In this document: positions 18,441-30,688 of the stretch, one piece after another | How positions within the stretch are numbered: position 1 is the stretch's first letter | Layout: each line of letters starts with the position of its first letter | From: Lysinibacillus sp. ZYM-1 | GTDB lineage: Bacteria; Bacillota; Bacilli; Bacillales_A; Planococcaceae | Assembly: GCF_001308875.1 (NCBI RefSeq) | Contig: NZ_KQ465110.1 | Span: 1 to 64,000, forward strand | Direction: 5' to 3' | Length of the DNA: 64,000 bases | Notes under the pieces: model-generated | What the model saw: only the letters and a program-made list of their open reading frames with translations | The model's database searches: none | What the model was told of the DNA's origin: nothing | Position numbers and translations under genes: made by a program

Positions 18441-18980
18441 TTATTTACCTGTTTTACCTTCTTTACGACGAACGTATTCGCCTTCGTAACGGATACCTTT
18501 GCCTTTATATGGCTCTGGTGGACGAACGTCACGGATGTTAGATGCTAGAGCACCAACGCGCTCTTTGCTGATACCTTTAACGATGATTTTAGTGTTTGAA
18601 GGAACTTCAATTTCAAGACCATCTTCAGGTGTGAACTCTACTGGATGAGAGTAACCTACGTTAAGTACAAGTTTTTTGCCTTGTAATTGCGCACGGTAAC
18701 CAACACCGATAAGTTCTAAAGCTTTTTCGAAACCTGCAGAAACACCAGTAATCATGTTCGCTAGAAGCGCACGAGTAGTACCATGGTTTGTGCGGTGTTC
18801 TTTTGAATCAGAAGGACGTGATACAGAGATTACGTTGCCTTCTTGCTCAATTTTCATATCTTGGTGGAAAGAACGAACAAGTTCGCCTTTAGGACCTTTA
18901 ACAGTAACAGTGTTTTCAGCTGCAACAGTAACAGTTACGTTAGCTGGTACCTCGATAATTTTTTTACCTACACGAGACAT
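18441..18980 (-). CDS. rplF: 50S ribosomal protein L6
   Basis: This 179-residue L6 ([17 protein letters not shown]) consists of two duplicated domains and the C-terminal [25 protein letters not shown]. It binds near the sarcin-ricin loop. It follows rpsH by 30 bases, and AGGTGCAACTAA precedes the ATG. Confidence 0.97.
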   Translation of the reverse strand: MSRVGKKIIEVPANVTVTVAAENTVTVKGPKGELVRSFHQDMKIEQEGNVISVSRPSDSKEHRTNHGTTRALLANMITGVSAGFEKALELIGVGYRAQLQGKKLVLNVGYSHPVEFTPEDGLEIEVPSNTKIIVKGISKERVGALASNIRDVRPPEPYKGKGIRYEGEYVRRKEGKTGK

Positions 18981-19010
18981 TTAGTTGCACCTCCATTCAT
19001 TTATTGCTAA

Positions 19011-19409
19011 TTACCAAACGTATGCTAGAACTTCGCCGCCAACTTGTTTAGCGCGAGCTTCTTTATCTGTTAATAAACCTTGTGAAGTTGACACTAAAGC
19101 GATACCAAGACCGTTCAGTACTTTAGGAACTTCATTTGTTTTTGCGTATACACGTAGACCAGGTTTAGAAATACGTTTTAAGCCAGTGATAACACGCTCG
19201 TTATCTTTACCGTATTTTAAGAAGATACGGATAATTCCTTGCTTGTTGTCTTCCACGTATTCTACGTCACGTACGAAACCTTCACGCTTTAAAATTTCAG
19301 CGATTTCTTTTTTCACGTTGGAAGCCGGTACTTCTAACTTCTCGTGACGAACCATGTTCGCATTACGAATGCGAGTAAGCATATCTGCAATCGGATCAGT
19401 CATTGTCAT
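19011..19409 (-). CDS. rpsH: 30S ribosomal protein S8
   Basis: This 132-residue S8 ([20 protein letters not shown]) binds helix 21 of 16S rRNA; the C-terminal [18 protein letters not shown] motif is typical. GGAGG lies eight bases before the first ATG (19407-19409); the second ATG, two codons later, is less favoured. It follows rpsN by 29 bases. Confidence 0.97.
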   Translation of the reverse strand: MTMTDPIADMLTRIRNANMVRHEKLEVPASNVKKEIAEILKREGFVRDVEYVEDNKQGIIRIFLKYGKDNERVITGLKRISKPGLRVYAKTNEVPKVLNGLGIALVSTSQGLLTDKEARAKQVGGEVLAYVW

Positions 19410-19438
19410 TACATTTACCTCCTTCCCAAATTAGGGGA

Positions 19439-19645
<207 letters not shown>

Positions 19646-20185
19646 CTACTTTTGGAACGGCATACCGAACTGTGTCAATAACTCGCGAGCTTCTTCGTCA
19701 GAGTTCGCTGTCGTTACGATCACGATGTCCATACCGCGTACTTTTGAAACTTTATCGTAATCAATTTCTGGGAAAATTAATTGCTCTTTAACACCTAGAG
19801 TGTAGTTACCGCGACCATCGAATGCTTTTTTAGAAACACCACGGAAGTCACGTACACGAGGAAGTGAAATTGAGATTAATTTGTCCAAGAATTCATACAT
19901 ACGCTCACCGCGTAATGTAACTTTAGCACCGATAGGCATACCTTCACGTAGACGGAAACCTGCGATCGATTTCTTCGCTTTAGTTACAACTGGTTTTTGA
20001 CCAGTGATAATTGTTAATTCTTCTACAGCTGCATCTAATGCTTTTGAGTTTTGAACAGCATCACCAACACCCATGTTGATAACGATTTTGTCAACTTTCG
20101 GCAATTGCATAACTGATTTATATCCAAATTTGCTCATAAGAGCAGGAGAAACTTCGTTTAAATATTTTTCTTTTAGGCGGCTCAT
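19646..20185 (-). CDS. rplE: 50S ribosomal protein L5
   Basis: This 179-residue L5 has [18 protein letters not shown], the family signature near the N-terminus, and [14 protein letters not shown]. It contacts 5S rRNA and the P-site tRNA through its beta-hairpin. It follows rplX by 29 bases, and AAGGGAGGTA precedes the ATG. Confidence 0.97.
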   Translation of the reverse strand: MSRLKEKYLNEVSPALMSKFGYKSVMQLPKVDKIVINMGVGDAVQNSKALDAAVEELTIITGQKPVVTKAKKSIAGFRLREGMPIGAKVTLRGERMYEFLDKLISISLPRVRDFRGVSKKAFDGRGNYTLGVKEQLIFPEIDYDKVSKVRGMDIVIVTTANSDEEARELLTQFGMPFQK

Positions 20186-20214
20186 GTGTGTACCTCCCTT
20201 CTTTTATTTACTAA

Positions 20215-20523
20215 TTAGTCGATTACTGTACCTGATTTTTTTGCAACACGAACTTTTTTACCGTTTTCGATTTTATAACCTACACGAGTCGGCTCGCCAG
20301 ATTTAGGATCGATTAGCATTACGTTCGAAACGTGAATTGCAGCCTCTTGGCTTACAATCCCACCTTGTGGATTCAATTGGTTAGGTTTAACGTGTTTTTT
20401 CACGATATTTACACCTTCAACAAGAACGCGATCTTGTTTAGGGAAAGCAGCTAGGATTACTCCTTCTTTGCCTTTGTCCTTACCAGTGATAACCTTAACC
20501 TTGTCACCTTTTTTTACATGCAT
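20215..20523 (-). CDS. rplX: 50S ribosomal protein L24
   Basis: This 102-residue KOW-domain protein ([20 protein letters not shown]) initiates 50S assembly. The KOW motif is complete, and [19 protein letters not shown] follows. It sits between rplN and rplE. AAGGAGGTG lies upstream of the ATG at 20521-20523. Confidence 0.97.
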   Translation of the reverse strand: MHVKKGDKVKVITGKDKGKEGVILAAFPKQDRVLVEGVNIVKKHVKPNQLNPQGGIVSQEAAIHVSNVMLIDPKSGEPTRVGYKIENGKKVRVAKKSGTVID

Positions 20524-20558
20524 GCTGTCGCACCTCCTTGATTGGCACTATCATGAAA

Positions 20559-20927
20559 TTAAAGAACTTCTGGAGCTAGAGAAACGATTTTCATGAAGTT
20601 GCTGTCACGTAATTCACGTGCAACAGGTCCGAAAATACGAGTTCCGCGTGGTGATTTATCATCACGAATAATTACACAAGCATTTTCATCAAATTTGATG
20701 TACGTGCCGTCTTTACGACGTACGCCTGATTTAGTACGAACGATAACAGCTTTAACAACGTCACCCTTCTTGACAACGCCACCTGGTGTTGCTTTCTTAA
20801 CTGTACAAACAACGATATCACCGATGTTAGCAGTTTTACGGCCAGAGCCACCAAGCACTTTAATTGTAAGAACTTCACGTGCACCTGAGTTGTCAGCAAC
20901 TTTCATACGACTTTCTTGTTGGATCAC
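20559..20927 (-). CDS. rplN: 50S ribosomal protein L14
   Basis: This 122-residue L14 begins [18 protein letters not shown] and ends IVSLAPEVL, with the usual [17 protein letters not shown]. It forms intersubunit bridge B8. The start codon is GTG (20925-20927) with AAGGGAGGTAA upstream. It follows rpsQ by 42 bases. Confidence 0.97.
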   Translation of the reverse strand: MIQQESRMKVADNSGAREVLTIKVLGGSGRKTANIGDIVVCTVKKATPGGVVKKGDVVKAVIVRTKSGVRRKDGTYIKFDENACVIIRDDKSPRGTRIFGPVARELRDSNFMKIVSLAPEVL

Positions 20928-20969
20928 TTAGGTTACCTCCCTTCGGAAATGGTTGTTCCGAAATAGTTA

Positions 20970-21233
20970 TTAAATAATAACCGCTTTTTCTACAACTTCA
21001 ACTAGACGGAAACGTTTAGTAGCTGATAGCGGGCGAGTCTCCATGATACGTACGATATCACCGATTTTCGCTTGGTTTTGCTCATCATGAGTTTTAAACT
21101 TTTTAGAGTATTTTACACGTTTACCGTAAAGCTTGTGCTTTTTGTGAGTTTCAACTAAAACAGTAACAGTTTTGTCCATTTTATCTGAAACAACGCGGCC
21201 CGTGTAAACTTTGCGTTGGTTACGCTCAGTCAT
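20970..21233 (-). CDS. rpsQ: 30S ribosomal protein S17
   Basis: This 87-residue OB-fold S17 ([20 protein letters not shown]) contains the [23 protein letters not shown] motif (shown here in part as [18 protein letters not shown]). It binds early to the 16S 5' domain. AAAGGAGG precedes the ATG. It lies 18 bases after rpmC. Confidence 0.97.
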   Translation of the reverse strand: MTERNQRKVYTGRVVSDKMDKTVTVLVETHKKHKLYGKRVKYSKKFKTHDEQNQAKIGDIVRIMETRPLSATKRFRLVEVVEKAVII

Positions 21234-21251
21234 ACTTGAAAACCTCCTTTA

Positions 21252-21876
<625 letters not shown>

Positions 21877-21877
21877 A

Positions 21878-22531
21878 TTATTTGCCTCCTTCCACAGATT
21901 TCTTCGTAGGAAGAACTTCACCACGGTAGATCCATACTTTAACGCCTAATTTACCGTAAGTAGTGTCAGCTTCTGCGTGTGCATAATCAATGTCAGCACG
22001 TAGAGTATGAAGTGGAACAGTTCCTTCACTATAGTGTTCAGCACGCGCGATATCAGCGCCACCTAAACGACCAGATACTTGTGTTTTAATTCCTTTTGCA
22101 CCAGCACGGATTGTGCGTTGGATCGCTTGCTTTTGCGCACGACGGAATGATACACGGTTTTCTAATTGACGAGCAATATTTTCAGCCACTAGACGAGCGT
22201 CAAGATCTGCACGTTTAATTTCGATGATGTTGATGTGTACACGTTTACCAGTTAACTCGCTAAGGTATTTACGAAGGTTTTCAACTTCAGTACCACCTTT
22301 ACCGATTACCATACCTGGTTTCGCAGTGTGAATTGTAATGTTTACACGGTTTGCAGCACGTTCGATTTCTACTTTAGAAACTGAAGCGTCTTTAAGAGCC
22401 GTTTCAATATATTTACGCACTTTGATGTCTTCGTGAAGTAGAGTTGCATAGTCTTTTTCAGCGTACCATTTTGACTCCCAGTCACGAATAATACCAACGC
22501 GTAGTCCTATTGGATGTACTTTTTGACCCAC
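21878..22531 (-). CDS. rpsC: 30S ribosomal protein S3
   Basis: This 217-residue S3 has an N-terminal KH domain ([16 protein letters not shown]) and a C-terminal domain with [16 protein letters not shown]. It lines the mRNA entry channel. The start codon is GTG (22529-22531) with AAGGAGGG upstream. It follows rplV by three bases. Confidence 0.97.
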   Translation of the reverse strand: MGQKVHPIGLRVGIIRDWESKWYAEKDYATLLHEDIKVRKYIETALKDASVSKVEIERAANRVNITIHTAKPGMVIGKGGTEVENLRKYLSELTGKRVHINIIEIKRADLDARLVAENIARQLENRVSFRRAQKQAIQRTIRAGAKGIKTQVSGRLGGADIARAEHYSEGTVPLHTLRADIDYAHAEADTTYGKLGVKVWIYRGEVLPTKKSVEGGK

Positions 22532-22534
22532 GGA

Positions 22535-22879
22535 TTAACCCTCCTTCTTCTCAGATACCACAAGAGTGATGTGGCTTGTGCGTTTGTTAATTGCGCTTGC
22601 ACGTCCTTGCGCACGTGGACGGAAACGTTTTAAAGTTGGACCTTCATCAACGAACACTTCAGAAACTACTAAAGAGTTGATGTCAAGATCGTAGTTGTGC
22701 TCAGCGTTAGCAACTGCAGATTTTAATACTTTCTCAACGACTGGAGACGCCGCTTTTGGAGTATGACGTAAAATTGCAACTGCTTCACCAACTTGCTTAC
22801 CTCGGATTAAGTCTACAACTAGACGTACTTTGCGAGGAGCAATGCGTACTGTACGAGCGATAGCTTTAGCTTGTGTCAT
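22535..22879 (-). CDS. rplV: 50S ribosomal protein L22
   Basis: This 114-residue L22 ([20 protein letters not shown]) has the extended hairpin with [20 protein letters not shown] that lines the exit tunnel and is the site of macrolide-resistance changes; nothing unusual is seen there. GAGGAGGTAA precedes the ATG. Confidence 0.97.
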   Translation of the reverse strand: MTQAKAIARTVRIAPRKVRLVVDLIRGKQVGEAVAILRHTPKAASPVVEKVLKSAVANAEHNYDLDINSLVVSEVFVDEGPTLKRFRPRAQGRASAINKRTSHITLVVSEKKEG

Positions 22880-22901
22880 TAGGATTTACCTCCTCTCAAA
22901 A

Positions 22902-23180
22902 TTAGCGTCTTGTTTTCTTGTCGTCTGCACCGTGACCTTTATAAGTACGTGTCGGAGCGAACTCACCAAGTTTATGGCCTACCATATCTTCTGTTACGTA
23001 TACAGGAACATGTTTACGTCCATCATATACAGCAATCGTTAAACCGATAAAGTTCGGGAAGATTGTAGAACGGCGTGACCAAGTTTTGATAACTTGTTTT
23101 TTCTCAGAAGCCTCTTGTACTTCCACTTTTTTCATTAAGTGATCATCGACAAAAGGTCCTTTTTTTAAGCTGCGGCCCAT
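22902..23180 (-). CDS. rpsS: 30S ribosomal protein S19
   Basis: This 92-residue S19 ([20 protein letters not shown]) has the signature [21 protein letters not shown]. It sits in the 30S head and pairs with S13. The ATG at 23178-23180 has GGAGGG upstream. It lies 60 bases after rplB. Confidence 0.97.
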   Translation of the reverse strand: MGRSLKKGPFVDDHLMKKVEVQEASEKKQVIKTWSRRSTIFPNFIGLTIAVYDGRKHVPVYVTEDMVGHKLGEFAPTRTYKGHGADDKKTRR

Positions 23181-23240
23181 GTAGGAACCTCCCTCCGTGA
23201 TTCCACCACGGCTCTCACATAGAACCGTAGTTTAACCACT

Positions 23241-24071
23241 TTATTTTTTACGACCACGGATGATAAATTTATCCGATTTGTTTTTCTTGTTACGAGTTTT
23301 GTAACCAAGAGCTGGTTTACCCCAAGGAGTCATCGGTGATTTACGTCCGATTGGAGAACGTCCTTCACCACCACCGTGTGGGTGATCGTTAGGGTTCATT
23401 ACAGAACCACGTACAGTTGGACGTTTACCTAACCAACGGCTACGACCTGCTTTACCGATGTGTACAAGTTCATGTTGTTCGTTACCAACTTGACCGATTG
23501 TAGCGCGGCAAGTAGCTAATACTAAACGTACTTCACCAGATTGAAGACGTACGATTACGTATTTTCCTTCACGGCCAAGTACTTGAGCAGAAGTACCAGC
23601 AGAACGTACTAACTGTCCACCTTTACCAGGTTTTAACTCGATGTTATGGATAGTAGTACCCATTGGAATGTTTGCTAATGGTAATGCGTTACCTACTTTA
23701 ATATCTGCATCTGGACCAGAAACGATTGTTTGACCAACCTCTAGACCTTTTGGTGCTAAGATGTAAGCTTTTGCTCCATCAGCGTAATTGATTAATGCGA
23801 TATTCGCAGAACGGTTTGGATCATATTCAATAGTAGCAACTTTTGCCGGAATGCTATCTTTAACACGTTTGAAATCGATAACACGGTATTGCTTCTTATG
23901 ACCACCACCATGATGACGAACAGTGATTTTACCTTGGTTGTTACGACCAGCTTTGCGTTTAGTTGGTTCAAGCAATGATTTCTCAGGCTTGTTAGTTGTA
24001 ATTTCCGCAAAGTCTAATGACGTCATGTTACGACGACCATTAGAGGTAGGTTTATACTTTTTAATCGCCAT
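23241..24071 (-). CDS. rplB: 50S ribosomal protein L2
   Basis: This 276-residue L2 is required for subunit joining and peptidyl-transferase function. It has the C-terminal [20 protein letters not shown] with its conserved histidine. Length and both RNA-binding domains are normal. AAGGAGGGAAAACACA precedes the ATG. It follows rplW by 48 bases. Confidence 0.98.
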   Translation of the reverse strand: MAIKKYKPTSNGRRNMTSLDFAEITTNKPEKSLLEPTKRKAGRNNQGKITVRHHGGGHKKQYRVIDFKRVKDSIPAKVATIEYDPNRSANIALINYADGAKAYILAPKGLEVGQTIVSGPDADIKVGNALPLANIPMGTTIHNIELKPGKGGQLVRSAGTSAQVLGREGKYVIVRLQSGEVRLVLATCRATIGQVGNEQHELVHIGKAGRSRWLGKRPTVRGSVMNPNDHPHGGGEGRSPIGRKSPMTPWGKPALGYKTRNKKNKSDKFIIRGRKK

Positions 24072-24119
24072 TGTGTTTTCCCTCCTTCTTGAGTGTTCAA
24101 ATCATAAATCCGCTAGGGA

Positions 24120-24404
24120 TTACATTTCGAATAATTCAATTTCTTTGCTATCAGCAGTTAATTTAACAATCGCTTTACGACGTTTGTTAGTATAACCACC
24201 GTAACGGCCAACACGCTTGAATTTACCTTTGTAGTTAAGAACGTTTACTTTCTCAACATTTACGCCAAAGATTTCTTCTACAGCGTCTTTTACTTGAGTT
24301 TTATTAGCGCGAGTGTCTACTTCGAAAGTATACTTTTTCTCTGCCATAAGTTCTGAAGAACGCTCAGTAATGACCGGACGTTTTAAAATATCACGTGCTT
24401 CCAT
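24120..24404 (-). CDS. rplW: 50S ribosomal protein L23
   Basis: This 94-residue L23 ([20 protein letters not shown]) is the exit-site platform for trigger factor and SRP. The [20 protein letters not shown] loop is typical. Its ATG overlaps the rplD stop by one base (TAATG), so the two are translationally coupled. Confidence 0.97.
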   Translation of the reverse strand: MEARDILKRPVITERSSELMAEKKYTFEVDTRANKTQVKDAVEEIFGVNVEKVNVLNYKGKFKRVGRYGGYTNKRRKAIVKLTADSKEIELFEM

Positions 24405-25027
24405 TATCCAAGCACCTCCTCAACTTTTTCTACTGCAGATTTAGTGAATACAACTTTTTCGTGACCTAATAGATCAAGAACATTGATTCCATTTGCAGTT
24501 AAAACTGTTACACCAGGGATGTTACGTGCAGATAATGCTACGTTTTCATCTAGGTCTGCAGTTACGAATAAAGATTTTTTCTCTAAAGAAAGATCTTTAA
24601 GGATTTTTGTAAATTCTTTTGTTTTTGGTGCTGCTAGAGTTAGAGCATCAAGAACTAAGAAATTTTGTTCTACAACTTTAGCTGATAAAGCAGATTTAAG
24701 AGCTAAACGGCGAACTTTTTTAGGTAATTTATAAGAATAGCTACGTGGAGTAGGACCGAATACGATACCACCGCCGCGCCATTGTGGAGAACGGATAGAA
24801 CCTTGACGAGCACGACCAGTTCCTTTTTGACGCCATGGTTTACGACCACCACCAGCAACTTCAGAACGGTTTTTAACCTTGTGATTACCTTGACGAAGAG
24901 AAGCGCGTTGAGCTACTACTGCGTCGAATAATACTGCTTCATTTGGCTCGATTCCGAAGATCGCATCGTTTAATTCGATTTCACCAACTGAAGCACCTGT
25001 TTGACTAAGTACAGATACTTTTGTCAT
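24404..25027 (-). CDS. rplD: 50S ribosomal protein L4
   Basis: This 207-residue L4 has the tunnel-loop region [20 protein letters not shown], with the K/R residues known from macrolide-resistance work in their wild-type state. L4 also acts as a repressor of its own operon in some bacteria. AAAGGAGGAAAC precedes the ATG. It lies 26 bases after rplC. Confidence 0.97.
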
Positions 25028-25053
25028 TCCTGTTTCCTCCTTTCCTTAAGTGA

Positions 25054-25683
25054 TTACTTAGCTTTAATTGCAGTTTTTACTGTAACTAGAGCTTTTTTAG
25101 AACCAGGAACATTACCTTTAACAAGTAGTAAGTTACGTTCAGCATCAACTTTAACAACTTCTAAGTTTTGGATTGTAACTACAGTGCCACCCATTTGACC
25201 AGGTAATTTCTTTTGTTTGAATACGCGGTTCGGAGCAACTGGACCCATTGAACCAGGACGACGGTGGTAACGAGAACCGTGGGCCATTGGACCACGAGAT
25301 TGTCCGTGGCGTTTAATTACACCTTGGAAACCTTTACCTTTAGTAACACCTGTTACATCAATTACATCGCCTTCTGCGAAAATTTCTACTTTGACTTCTT
25401 GACCAACTTCGTATTCTTCAACGTTCACGTTGCGGAATTCACGAATGAAGCGCTTAGGAGCAGTGTTCGCTTTTGCCACGTGACCTTGTTCTGGTTTGTT
25501 AGAAAGCTTAACGCGCTTGTCTTCGAAACCAACTTGAACTGCTTCGTAGCCATCTGTTTCAACAGTTTTCTTTTGAAGTACTACGTTTGGAGTAGCTTCA
25601 ATAACTGTTACCGGGATTAAATCGCCGTTTTCAGCGAAAACTTGTGTCATACCAATTTTTCTACCTAAGATTCCTTTAGCCAT
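25054..25683 (-). CDS. rplC: 50S ribosomal protein L3
   Basis: This 209-residue L3 ([20 protein letters not shown]) has the central extension [20 protein letters not shown] reaching the peptidyl-transferase centre. Linezolid/pleuromutilin-related residues there look unremarkable. CAGGAGGTGTGACAA precedes the ATG. It follows rpsJ by 45 bases. Confidence 0.97.
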   Translation of the reverse strand: MAKGILGRKIGMTQVFAENGDLIPVTVIEATPNVVLQKKTVETDGYEAVQVGFEDKRVKLSNKPEQGHVAKANTAPKRFIREFRNVNVEEYEVGQEVKVEIFAEGDVIDVTGVTKGKGFQGVIKRHGQSRGPMAHGSRYHRRPGSMGPVAPNRVFKQKKLPGQMGGTVVTIQNLEVVKVDAERNLLLVKGNVPGSKKALVTVKTAIKAK

Positions 25684-25728
25684 TTGTCACACCTCCTGTA
25701 AGTTTTAAAAGTTATATTGTTTTTACCA

Positions 25729-26160
<432 letters not shown>

Positions 26161-26165
26161 TCAAC

Positions 26166-26194
26166 ATTATATACAATAAAAAAAGAATAAGCAA
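26166..26194 (-). promoter_or_regulatory. S10 operon promoter
   Basis: On the minus strand, TTGCTT (26189-26194) and a consensus TATAAT (26166-26171) are separated by 17 bases, about 130 bases upstream of rpsJ. It uses the same -35 hexamer as the rplK promoter. Confidence 0.88.
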
Positions 26195-26356
26195 GTCTTT
26201 TCGCTAAATTCTTTTAAATGTTGTAGATATTCTTAGTACTACTATTTGTTCGCTTTATTAAGCCGTTTATTAGTATATAAAATTTCAATACATATTGCAA
26301 CACCTAAGGTTGTCACACCAACATTTTCGAACATTTCAAATAACTTTTATAAAAGG

Positions 26357-26380
26357 TAGTCTTTTTAGAATGAGAGACTA
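26357..26380 (-). terminator. Possible terminator of the antiporter-family gene
   Basis: Ten bases past the stop, TAGTCT and AGACTA form a short stem with a 12-base loop, followed on the minus strand by CCTTTTAT. It is weak and AT-rich. Confidence 0.45.
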
Positions 26381-26389
26381 TTTCATCTT

Positions 26390-27700
26390 TTATAGAAAGA
26401 ACACACACGCAATCCAACCAAATAGGATCAATGGGATGTTAATGAAAATAAATGTCGGAACACAGGTATCCCAAATATGATGATGTTGTCCATCTACATT
26501 TAATCCTGCAGTTGGACCTAGTGTAGAATCTGAAGCTGGAGAACCTGCATCACCTAAAGCACCTGCTGTACCTATTAAACAAAGAATCGCTAAAGGGCTC
26601 ATGCCTAACCCTTGAGCAAGAGGGACAAATAGCGTTGCAATAATAGGCACCGTTGCAAAGGAAGAACCAATCCCCATTGTCACAACTAACCCTATGACTA
26701 ACATGATGAATACAGCTAGACTTCTATTTCCTTTTAGAATGGTTATAGCGCTTGTAATTAAGCTATCAACATGACCTGTAGCATTAATAACCGCTGCAAA
26801 ACCATTTGCTGCAATCATGACAAAGCCAATAAAGGCCATCATCTTCATCCCTTCAGAAAGAATATCATCAGCCTCTTTCCATTTAAGTGCACCTGTAAAA
26901 TACATGATCATGATACCTGCAAACGAACCTACAATCATCGAATCTGTTAATACTTGGGCACATAATGATACAACTAACGCAAGAGCTGTGGAAAACATCA
27001 CATATTTGCTGACGTTAACATTTAAAGCTTCAGTCTCTATATCATTACGCTTATAATACCTTGGCTTACGATAAACAACAAAGGCGATAATCAATCCTAT
27101 GAGCATACCTAACAAAGGTATTGCCATTGCTACAGGTACATCACGTGAAGATACTTCCATCCCTGCCTCTGTTACTTGTGTAGCAACGATATCTTGAAAA
27201 ATTGCTCCAAAACCAGCAGGTACAAAGCTATAAGTACCAATCAAGCCCACGGCAATTAAGGTTGCCACTAAACGTCGATCGACCTCCAACATATTTAAAA
27301 TTTTTAAAATTGGAGGAATTAATAGTGGAATGAAGGCAATATGAATGGGTATGAGATTTTGAGATAATATAGACATCATGAAAATAAGGAAAAAAATTAA
27401 AACCTTCACTAACCCTTTTCGATTACTTTCACCATTTAAAATGTTTAACATTCCGGTAATCATTAATTCAGGTATTCCTGTTTTGGCAATGGCGATGGCA
27501 AAGCCACCAAGTAGACCATAACTTAACGCTATGGTTGCGCCTGCCCCTAGCCCTTCTGTAAATGATTCAACTGTTGCCTCAATGCTCATTCCACTTGTAA
27601 GGCCACCTACAAAGGCTCCCACCACTAAGGAAAGAACAACATTGATGCGAAGCAAACTTAATATTAACATCACGGCTATCGCCACAATTACTGCATTCAT
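26390..27700 (-). CDS. Na+/H+ antiporter-family permease (YuiF-like)
   Basis: This 436-residue protein has 11-12 hydrophobic segments and belongs to the NhaC-related Na+/H+ antiporter family of B. subtilis YuiF type. Typical stretches are SQNLIPIHIAFIPLLIPP, VPAGFGAIFQDI and GALGDAGSPASDSTLGPTAGLNVDGQHHHIWDTCVPTF. The family may move amino acids such as histidine rather than sodium; sequence alone cannot decide. I choose the ATG at 27698-27700 (AAAGTGAG seven bases upstream) over the GTG 12 bases earlier. It stands alone between the Bce-like module and the S10 operon, with its own promoter. Confidence 0.82.
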   Translation of the reverse strand: MNAVIVAIAVMLILSLLRINVVLSLVVGAFVGGLTSGMSIEATVESFTEGLGAGATIALSYGLLGGFAIAIAKTGIPELMITGMLNILNGESNRKGLVKVLIFFLIFMMSILSQNLIPIHIAFIPLLIPPILKILNMLEVDRRLVATLIAVGLIGTYSFVPAGFGAIFQDIVATQVTEAGMEVSSRDVPVAMAIPLLGMLIGLIIAFVVYRKPRYYKRNDIETEALNVNVSKYVMFSTALALVVSLCAQVLTDSMIVGSFAGIMIMYFTGALKWKEADDILSEGMKMMAFIGFVMIAANGFAAVINATGHVDSLITSAITILKGNRSLAVFIMLVIGLVVTMGIGSSFATVPIIATLFVPLAQGLGMSPLAILCLIGTAGALGDAGSPASDSTLGPTAGLNVDGQHHHIWDTCVPTFIFINIPLILFGWIACVFFL

Positions 27701-27741
27701 TCTTACACTCACTTTCGTACACTAAATTACTAACATGTTAA

Positions 27742-27770
27742 ACTTTATTGTTCTGATAATTGAAAGTCAA
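27742..27770 (-). promoter_or_regulatory. Promoter of the antiporter-family gene
   Basis: On the minus strand, TTGACT (27765-27770) and TAAAGT (27742-27747) are separated by 17 bases, about 42 bases before the chosen ATG. Confidence 0.55.
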
Positions 27771-27852
27771 GGATTTTCACAATTCAAATCAACAAAAAAC
27801 AGTATGATATACAATTAATCACACTGCTTTTGAGTTTTTACCTATTAACTTG

Positions 27853-29832
27853 TTACAATGATGCTCGAATAACTTTTTTATAATACCCTACCGAAAGAAT
27901 GGCAAAGATCGTATACAACGCTATATAACAGCACATCGCGATCCACAAGGGTGCCGTTAACTCTGTACCAAATAAAAACCATCCTGATTTAACAGCAAAA
28001 TAGCTATGCAATAATCCAATAACTAAAGGAACACCGAAATTAAAGGCTTGCTTCATATAAATGCCCCTCATGATATCTCTTTCTGCAAAACCAATCTTTC
28101 TGAGGATTGTATAGGAACCACGTTCTTCTTCTGCCTCAGACATTTGCTTAAAGTACAAAATGCTACCAGTAGTCATTAAGAATGCTAATCCCAAAAATGC
28201 TGTTGTAAAGATCGTAAGGCCTAATGATTCAATATTGTCTTTACGTTTCCCTTCATAAGAAGATTGAGTATATTGCTGTGTTGTACCCTCATTATCTTTA
28301 GCTGTAATAACCCCAGCATTTGTCTGTAAGTATAACTTCTCTGCCACCCCTAAGTCTTCTTTTGATTTTATTGTAATCGACGTTTGTTGATGCCAAGGAT
28401 AATGCTCTGATTGCGTAGTTAGACTTTTAAACATGTCATCAGTCACAACAAAGATAGGTCCGCCACCCCCAGCTGTTATAACACCACTTATAATACTATT
28501 ATCGTGAACATCTACAACATGAAAAGTTTCTTCAAGCTCTCCTGCAGATACCACTACATCACGATCTTTTTCTAATGGAAACATCTCTGCCATATACCCA
28601 CCATAGTTTGTTAATATAACATCATTGCCTGATAACGAGGCTTCAGGAACAGCCTGCTGGTAATCGGAAAGTGGAATGGTATAGATTGTTCCTTCCATAT
28701 CATATAAAGGATTATCCTGCTGTTTTTTAGACATTAATTGACCTACAGAGGCTGTTACTCCTTGCAAACGATAATCTACCTTATCATACGCAATGTTATT
28801 TTTCTCTAACTCCTTTAAGAATGTCATTCCCTGCTCTTCTAGCAATATGAAATCACCAGGTACTTGGCTATATGCGGATGCCTCTGAAGAATAGTAGGCG
28901 ATATAGGATAATGTCGTCACACCTAGAGATATACCTGTTAATACAGTTATAAGTGTTAATGACTTTGCGTTGCTCTTCATGCGATGCATAATGGGTGTTA
29001 ACGCTAATACATCCTTGATAGATAGATGCCCTTTTTTCTTTAAGCGAATAGTATTCATAATAAATGCTACAGAGAAACGAAAGACAAGGAATGTTCCACC
29101 TATTGTAGTAGCCAAAATGATAATCATATTGATAAATAAGTTACCAGCCGATTCAATATCAAACAGTTTTGTTGAAGCATAATAGCCATAAACAATTAGA
29201 ACTAGCCCCATAAAGCCAGTCACCATTTGTAATGCACTAAAACGTCTCACACGCTCGTCTGCTTGTTTAGCTGCGCTAAATAATGATAACAATGATACGT
29301 GATGGATCATCCAAGCCATTTGTACAAGCACTATGATCAAAAGAATGGCAAATACAATCATAGACTGCTGTAATGCCTGCATACTAAATGTCATAGTTAC
29401 AAGAGCTTCTTTTTCAAGTACACGTAATAAGATCATTGCAAACACACGTGAACTAAAGAAACCAGTGAGCATCCCTACAATAACAGCTCCAACAAATAAT
29501 AGAATGTTTTCAATGGCTAATAACCGCACAATCAGCCCCTTAGTCATACCAATCAATTGGTACAAACCAATTTCCTTACTACGACGCTTCATAAATAAGT
29601 GATTGGCATACAGGACGAAGAACAAAACGATAAAATATAGAATATACGTTGCTGCTTTAAATCCGGCAGTAGCCGTTCCACTCATTTGAACAGCATCCCA
29701 TACCTCAGAATTATTTTGTAATGTTACAAAGGAAAAATATAAAGTAACACTAAAAATAAGTGCAAAGAAATATAAATAGTAGTGCTTCATATTTTTCTTC
29801 ATACTTCTTAACACTAACTTACTAAGACTCAT
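27853..29832 (-). CDS. BceB-type ABC transporter permease
   Basis: This 659-residue permease has the Bce/Vra architecture: ten predicted membrane segments, an FtsX core, and one large extracellular domain (about residues 310-520) between TM7 and TM8. Such permeases work with a BceA ATPase to sense and remove cell-wall-active peptides (for example bacitracin-like) and signal to a partner histidine kinase. The actual ligand is unknown. I choose the ATG at 29830-29832 ([19 protein letters not shown]), which overlaps the ATPase stop by 11 bases. It is the last gene of the module. Confidence 0.85.
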   Translation of the reverse strand: MSLSKLVLRSMKKNMKHYYLYFFALIFSVTLYFSFVTLQNNSEVWDAVQMSGTATAGFKAATYILYFIVLFFVLYANHLFMKRRSKEIGLYQLIGMTKGLIVRLLAIENILLFVGAVIVGMLTGFFSSRVFAMILLRVLEKEALVTMTFSMQALQQSMIVFAILLIIVLVQMAWMIHHVSLLSLFSAAKQADERVRRFSALQMVTGFMGLVLIVYGYYASTKLFDIESAGNLFINMIIILATTIGGTFLVFRFSVAFIMNTIRLKKKGHLSIKDVLALTPIMHRMKSNAKSLTLITVLTGISLGVTTLSYIAYYSSEASAYSQVPGDFILLEEQGMTFLKELEKNNIAYDKVDYRLQGVTASVGQLMSKKQQDNPLYDMEGTIYTIPLSDYQQAVPEASLSGNDVILTNYGGYMAEMFPLEKDRDVVVSAGELEETFHVVDVHDNSIISGVITAGGGGPIFVVTDDMFKSLTTQSEHYPWHQQTSITIKSKEDLGVAEKLYLQTNAGVITAKDNEGTTQQYTQSSYEGKRKDNIESLGLTIFTTAFLGLAFLMTTGSILYFKQMSEAEEERGSYTILRKIGFAERDIMRGIYMKQAFNFGVPLVIGLLHSYFAVKSGWFLFGTELTAPLWIAMCCYIALYTIFAILSVGYYKKVIRASL

Positions 29833-30583
29833 AACCATCACCGCCTAGCACACTTTGCGTATGCATGATTTCATGGAAAAATGCCTGTCTTGTCTTATCG
29901 CCCTTATAAAGCTCACTATAAATAAGGCCGTCCTTTAAAAATAGAACACGTGTACAGAAACTTGCAGCTACTGCATCATGTGTAACCATCATTATTGTAG
30001 CTTCTTTTGTTTCATTGATGTTTTGGAGATTTTGGAGCAAAGCAGTGGCTGATTTAGAGTCTAATGCGCCAGTTGGCTCATCTGCAAATACCAATGAAGG
30101 ATTCGTAATAAGCGCACGTGCTGCAGATGTACGTTGTTTTTGCCCACCGGATATTTCATTGGGATATTTATTTAAAATTTCTGTTATACCCAGTAAGGAT
30201 GTTAATTCCTTTACACGACTTTCGGCAACTGCTTTAGGCAGCTTACTGATAGCTAACGGAAGAAGAATATTTTCCTTTACGGTTAATGTATCTAATAAAT
30301 TATAATCTTGAAATATGAAGCCTAACTGCTCTCGACGAAAATTTGCCAAAGCCTTTTCCTTCATTCCACGTAAATTATGACCGTTTATTTCAATAACACC
30401 TTCTGTTGCAAAGTCGATTGAGCATAAGACATTTAAAAGTGTTGTTTTACCCGAGCCAGAAGGTCCCATAATACCTACAAATTCACCTTTAACCACTTCT
30501 AAATCAATGCCCTTTAAAACTTCTTGAGCTGTTGACTTCTTTCCATAGACTTTTTTTATTTTACGACCAATTAACACTGTCAC
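29822..30583 (-). CDS. BceA-type ABC transporter ATPase
   Basis: This 253-residue ATPase is of the MacB/LolD/BceA class. It has Walker [11 protein letters not shown]-loop [18 protein letters not shown], signature ISGGQKQR, Walker [14 protein letters not shown] and a switch histidine in MVTHD. The [14 protein letters not shown] stretch is characteristic of BceA proteins. The start is GTG with AAAGGGG about ten bases upstream. It overlaps the permease gene and lies 96 bases after the kinase gene, beyond a terminator, so the transporter has its own promoter, probably driven by the response regulator. Confidence 0.87.
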   Translation of the reverse strand: MTVLIGRKIKKVYGKKSTAQEVLKGIDLEVVKGEFVGIMGPSGSGKTTLLNVLCSIDFATEGVIEINGHNLRGMKEKALANFRREQLGFIFQDYNLLDTLTVKENILLPLAISKLPKAVAESRVKELTSLLGITEILNKYPNEISGGQKQRTSAARALITNPSLVFADEPTGALDSKSATALLQNLQNINETKEATIMMVTHDAVAASFCTRVLFLKDGLIYSELYKGDKTRQAFFHEIMHTQSVLGGDGYES

Positions 30584-30657
30584 TTATAAACGCCCCTTTC
30601 TATAAACCAAGTGTACTCTGTCGTATCTATTAATTCGCGCGTTTTACATGACAATAT

Positions 30658-30688
30658 AAAAAGGTAGGTGACAATTTCGTCATCTACC
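30658..30688 (-). terminator. Terminator overlapping the end of the kinase gene
   Basis: On the minus strand GGTAGATGAC pairs with GTCACCTACC (one G-U) around a six-base loop, followed by TTTTTAT. The upstream arm contains the last codons and stop of the kinase gene, so the stem is partly coding. Confidence 0.88.

Noticed and set aside
20672..20899. Second open frame inside rplN
   Set aside because: Out-of-frame shadow of a highly conserved ribosomal protein gene; no independent start signal.
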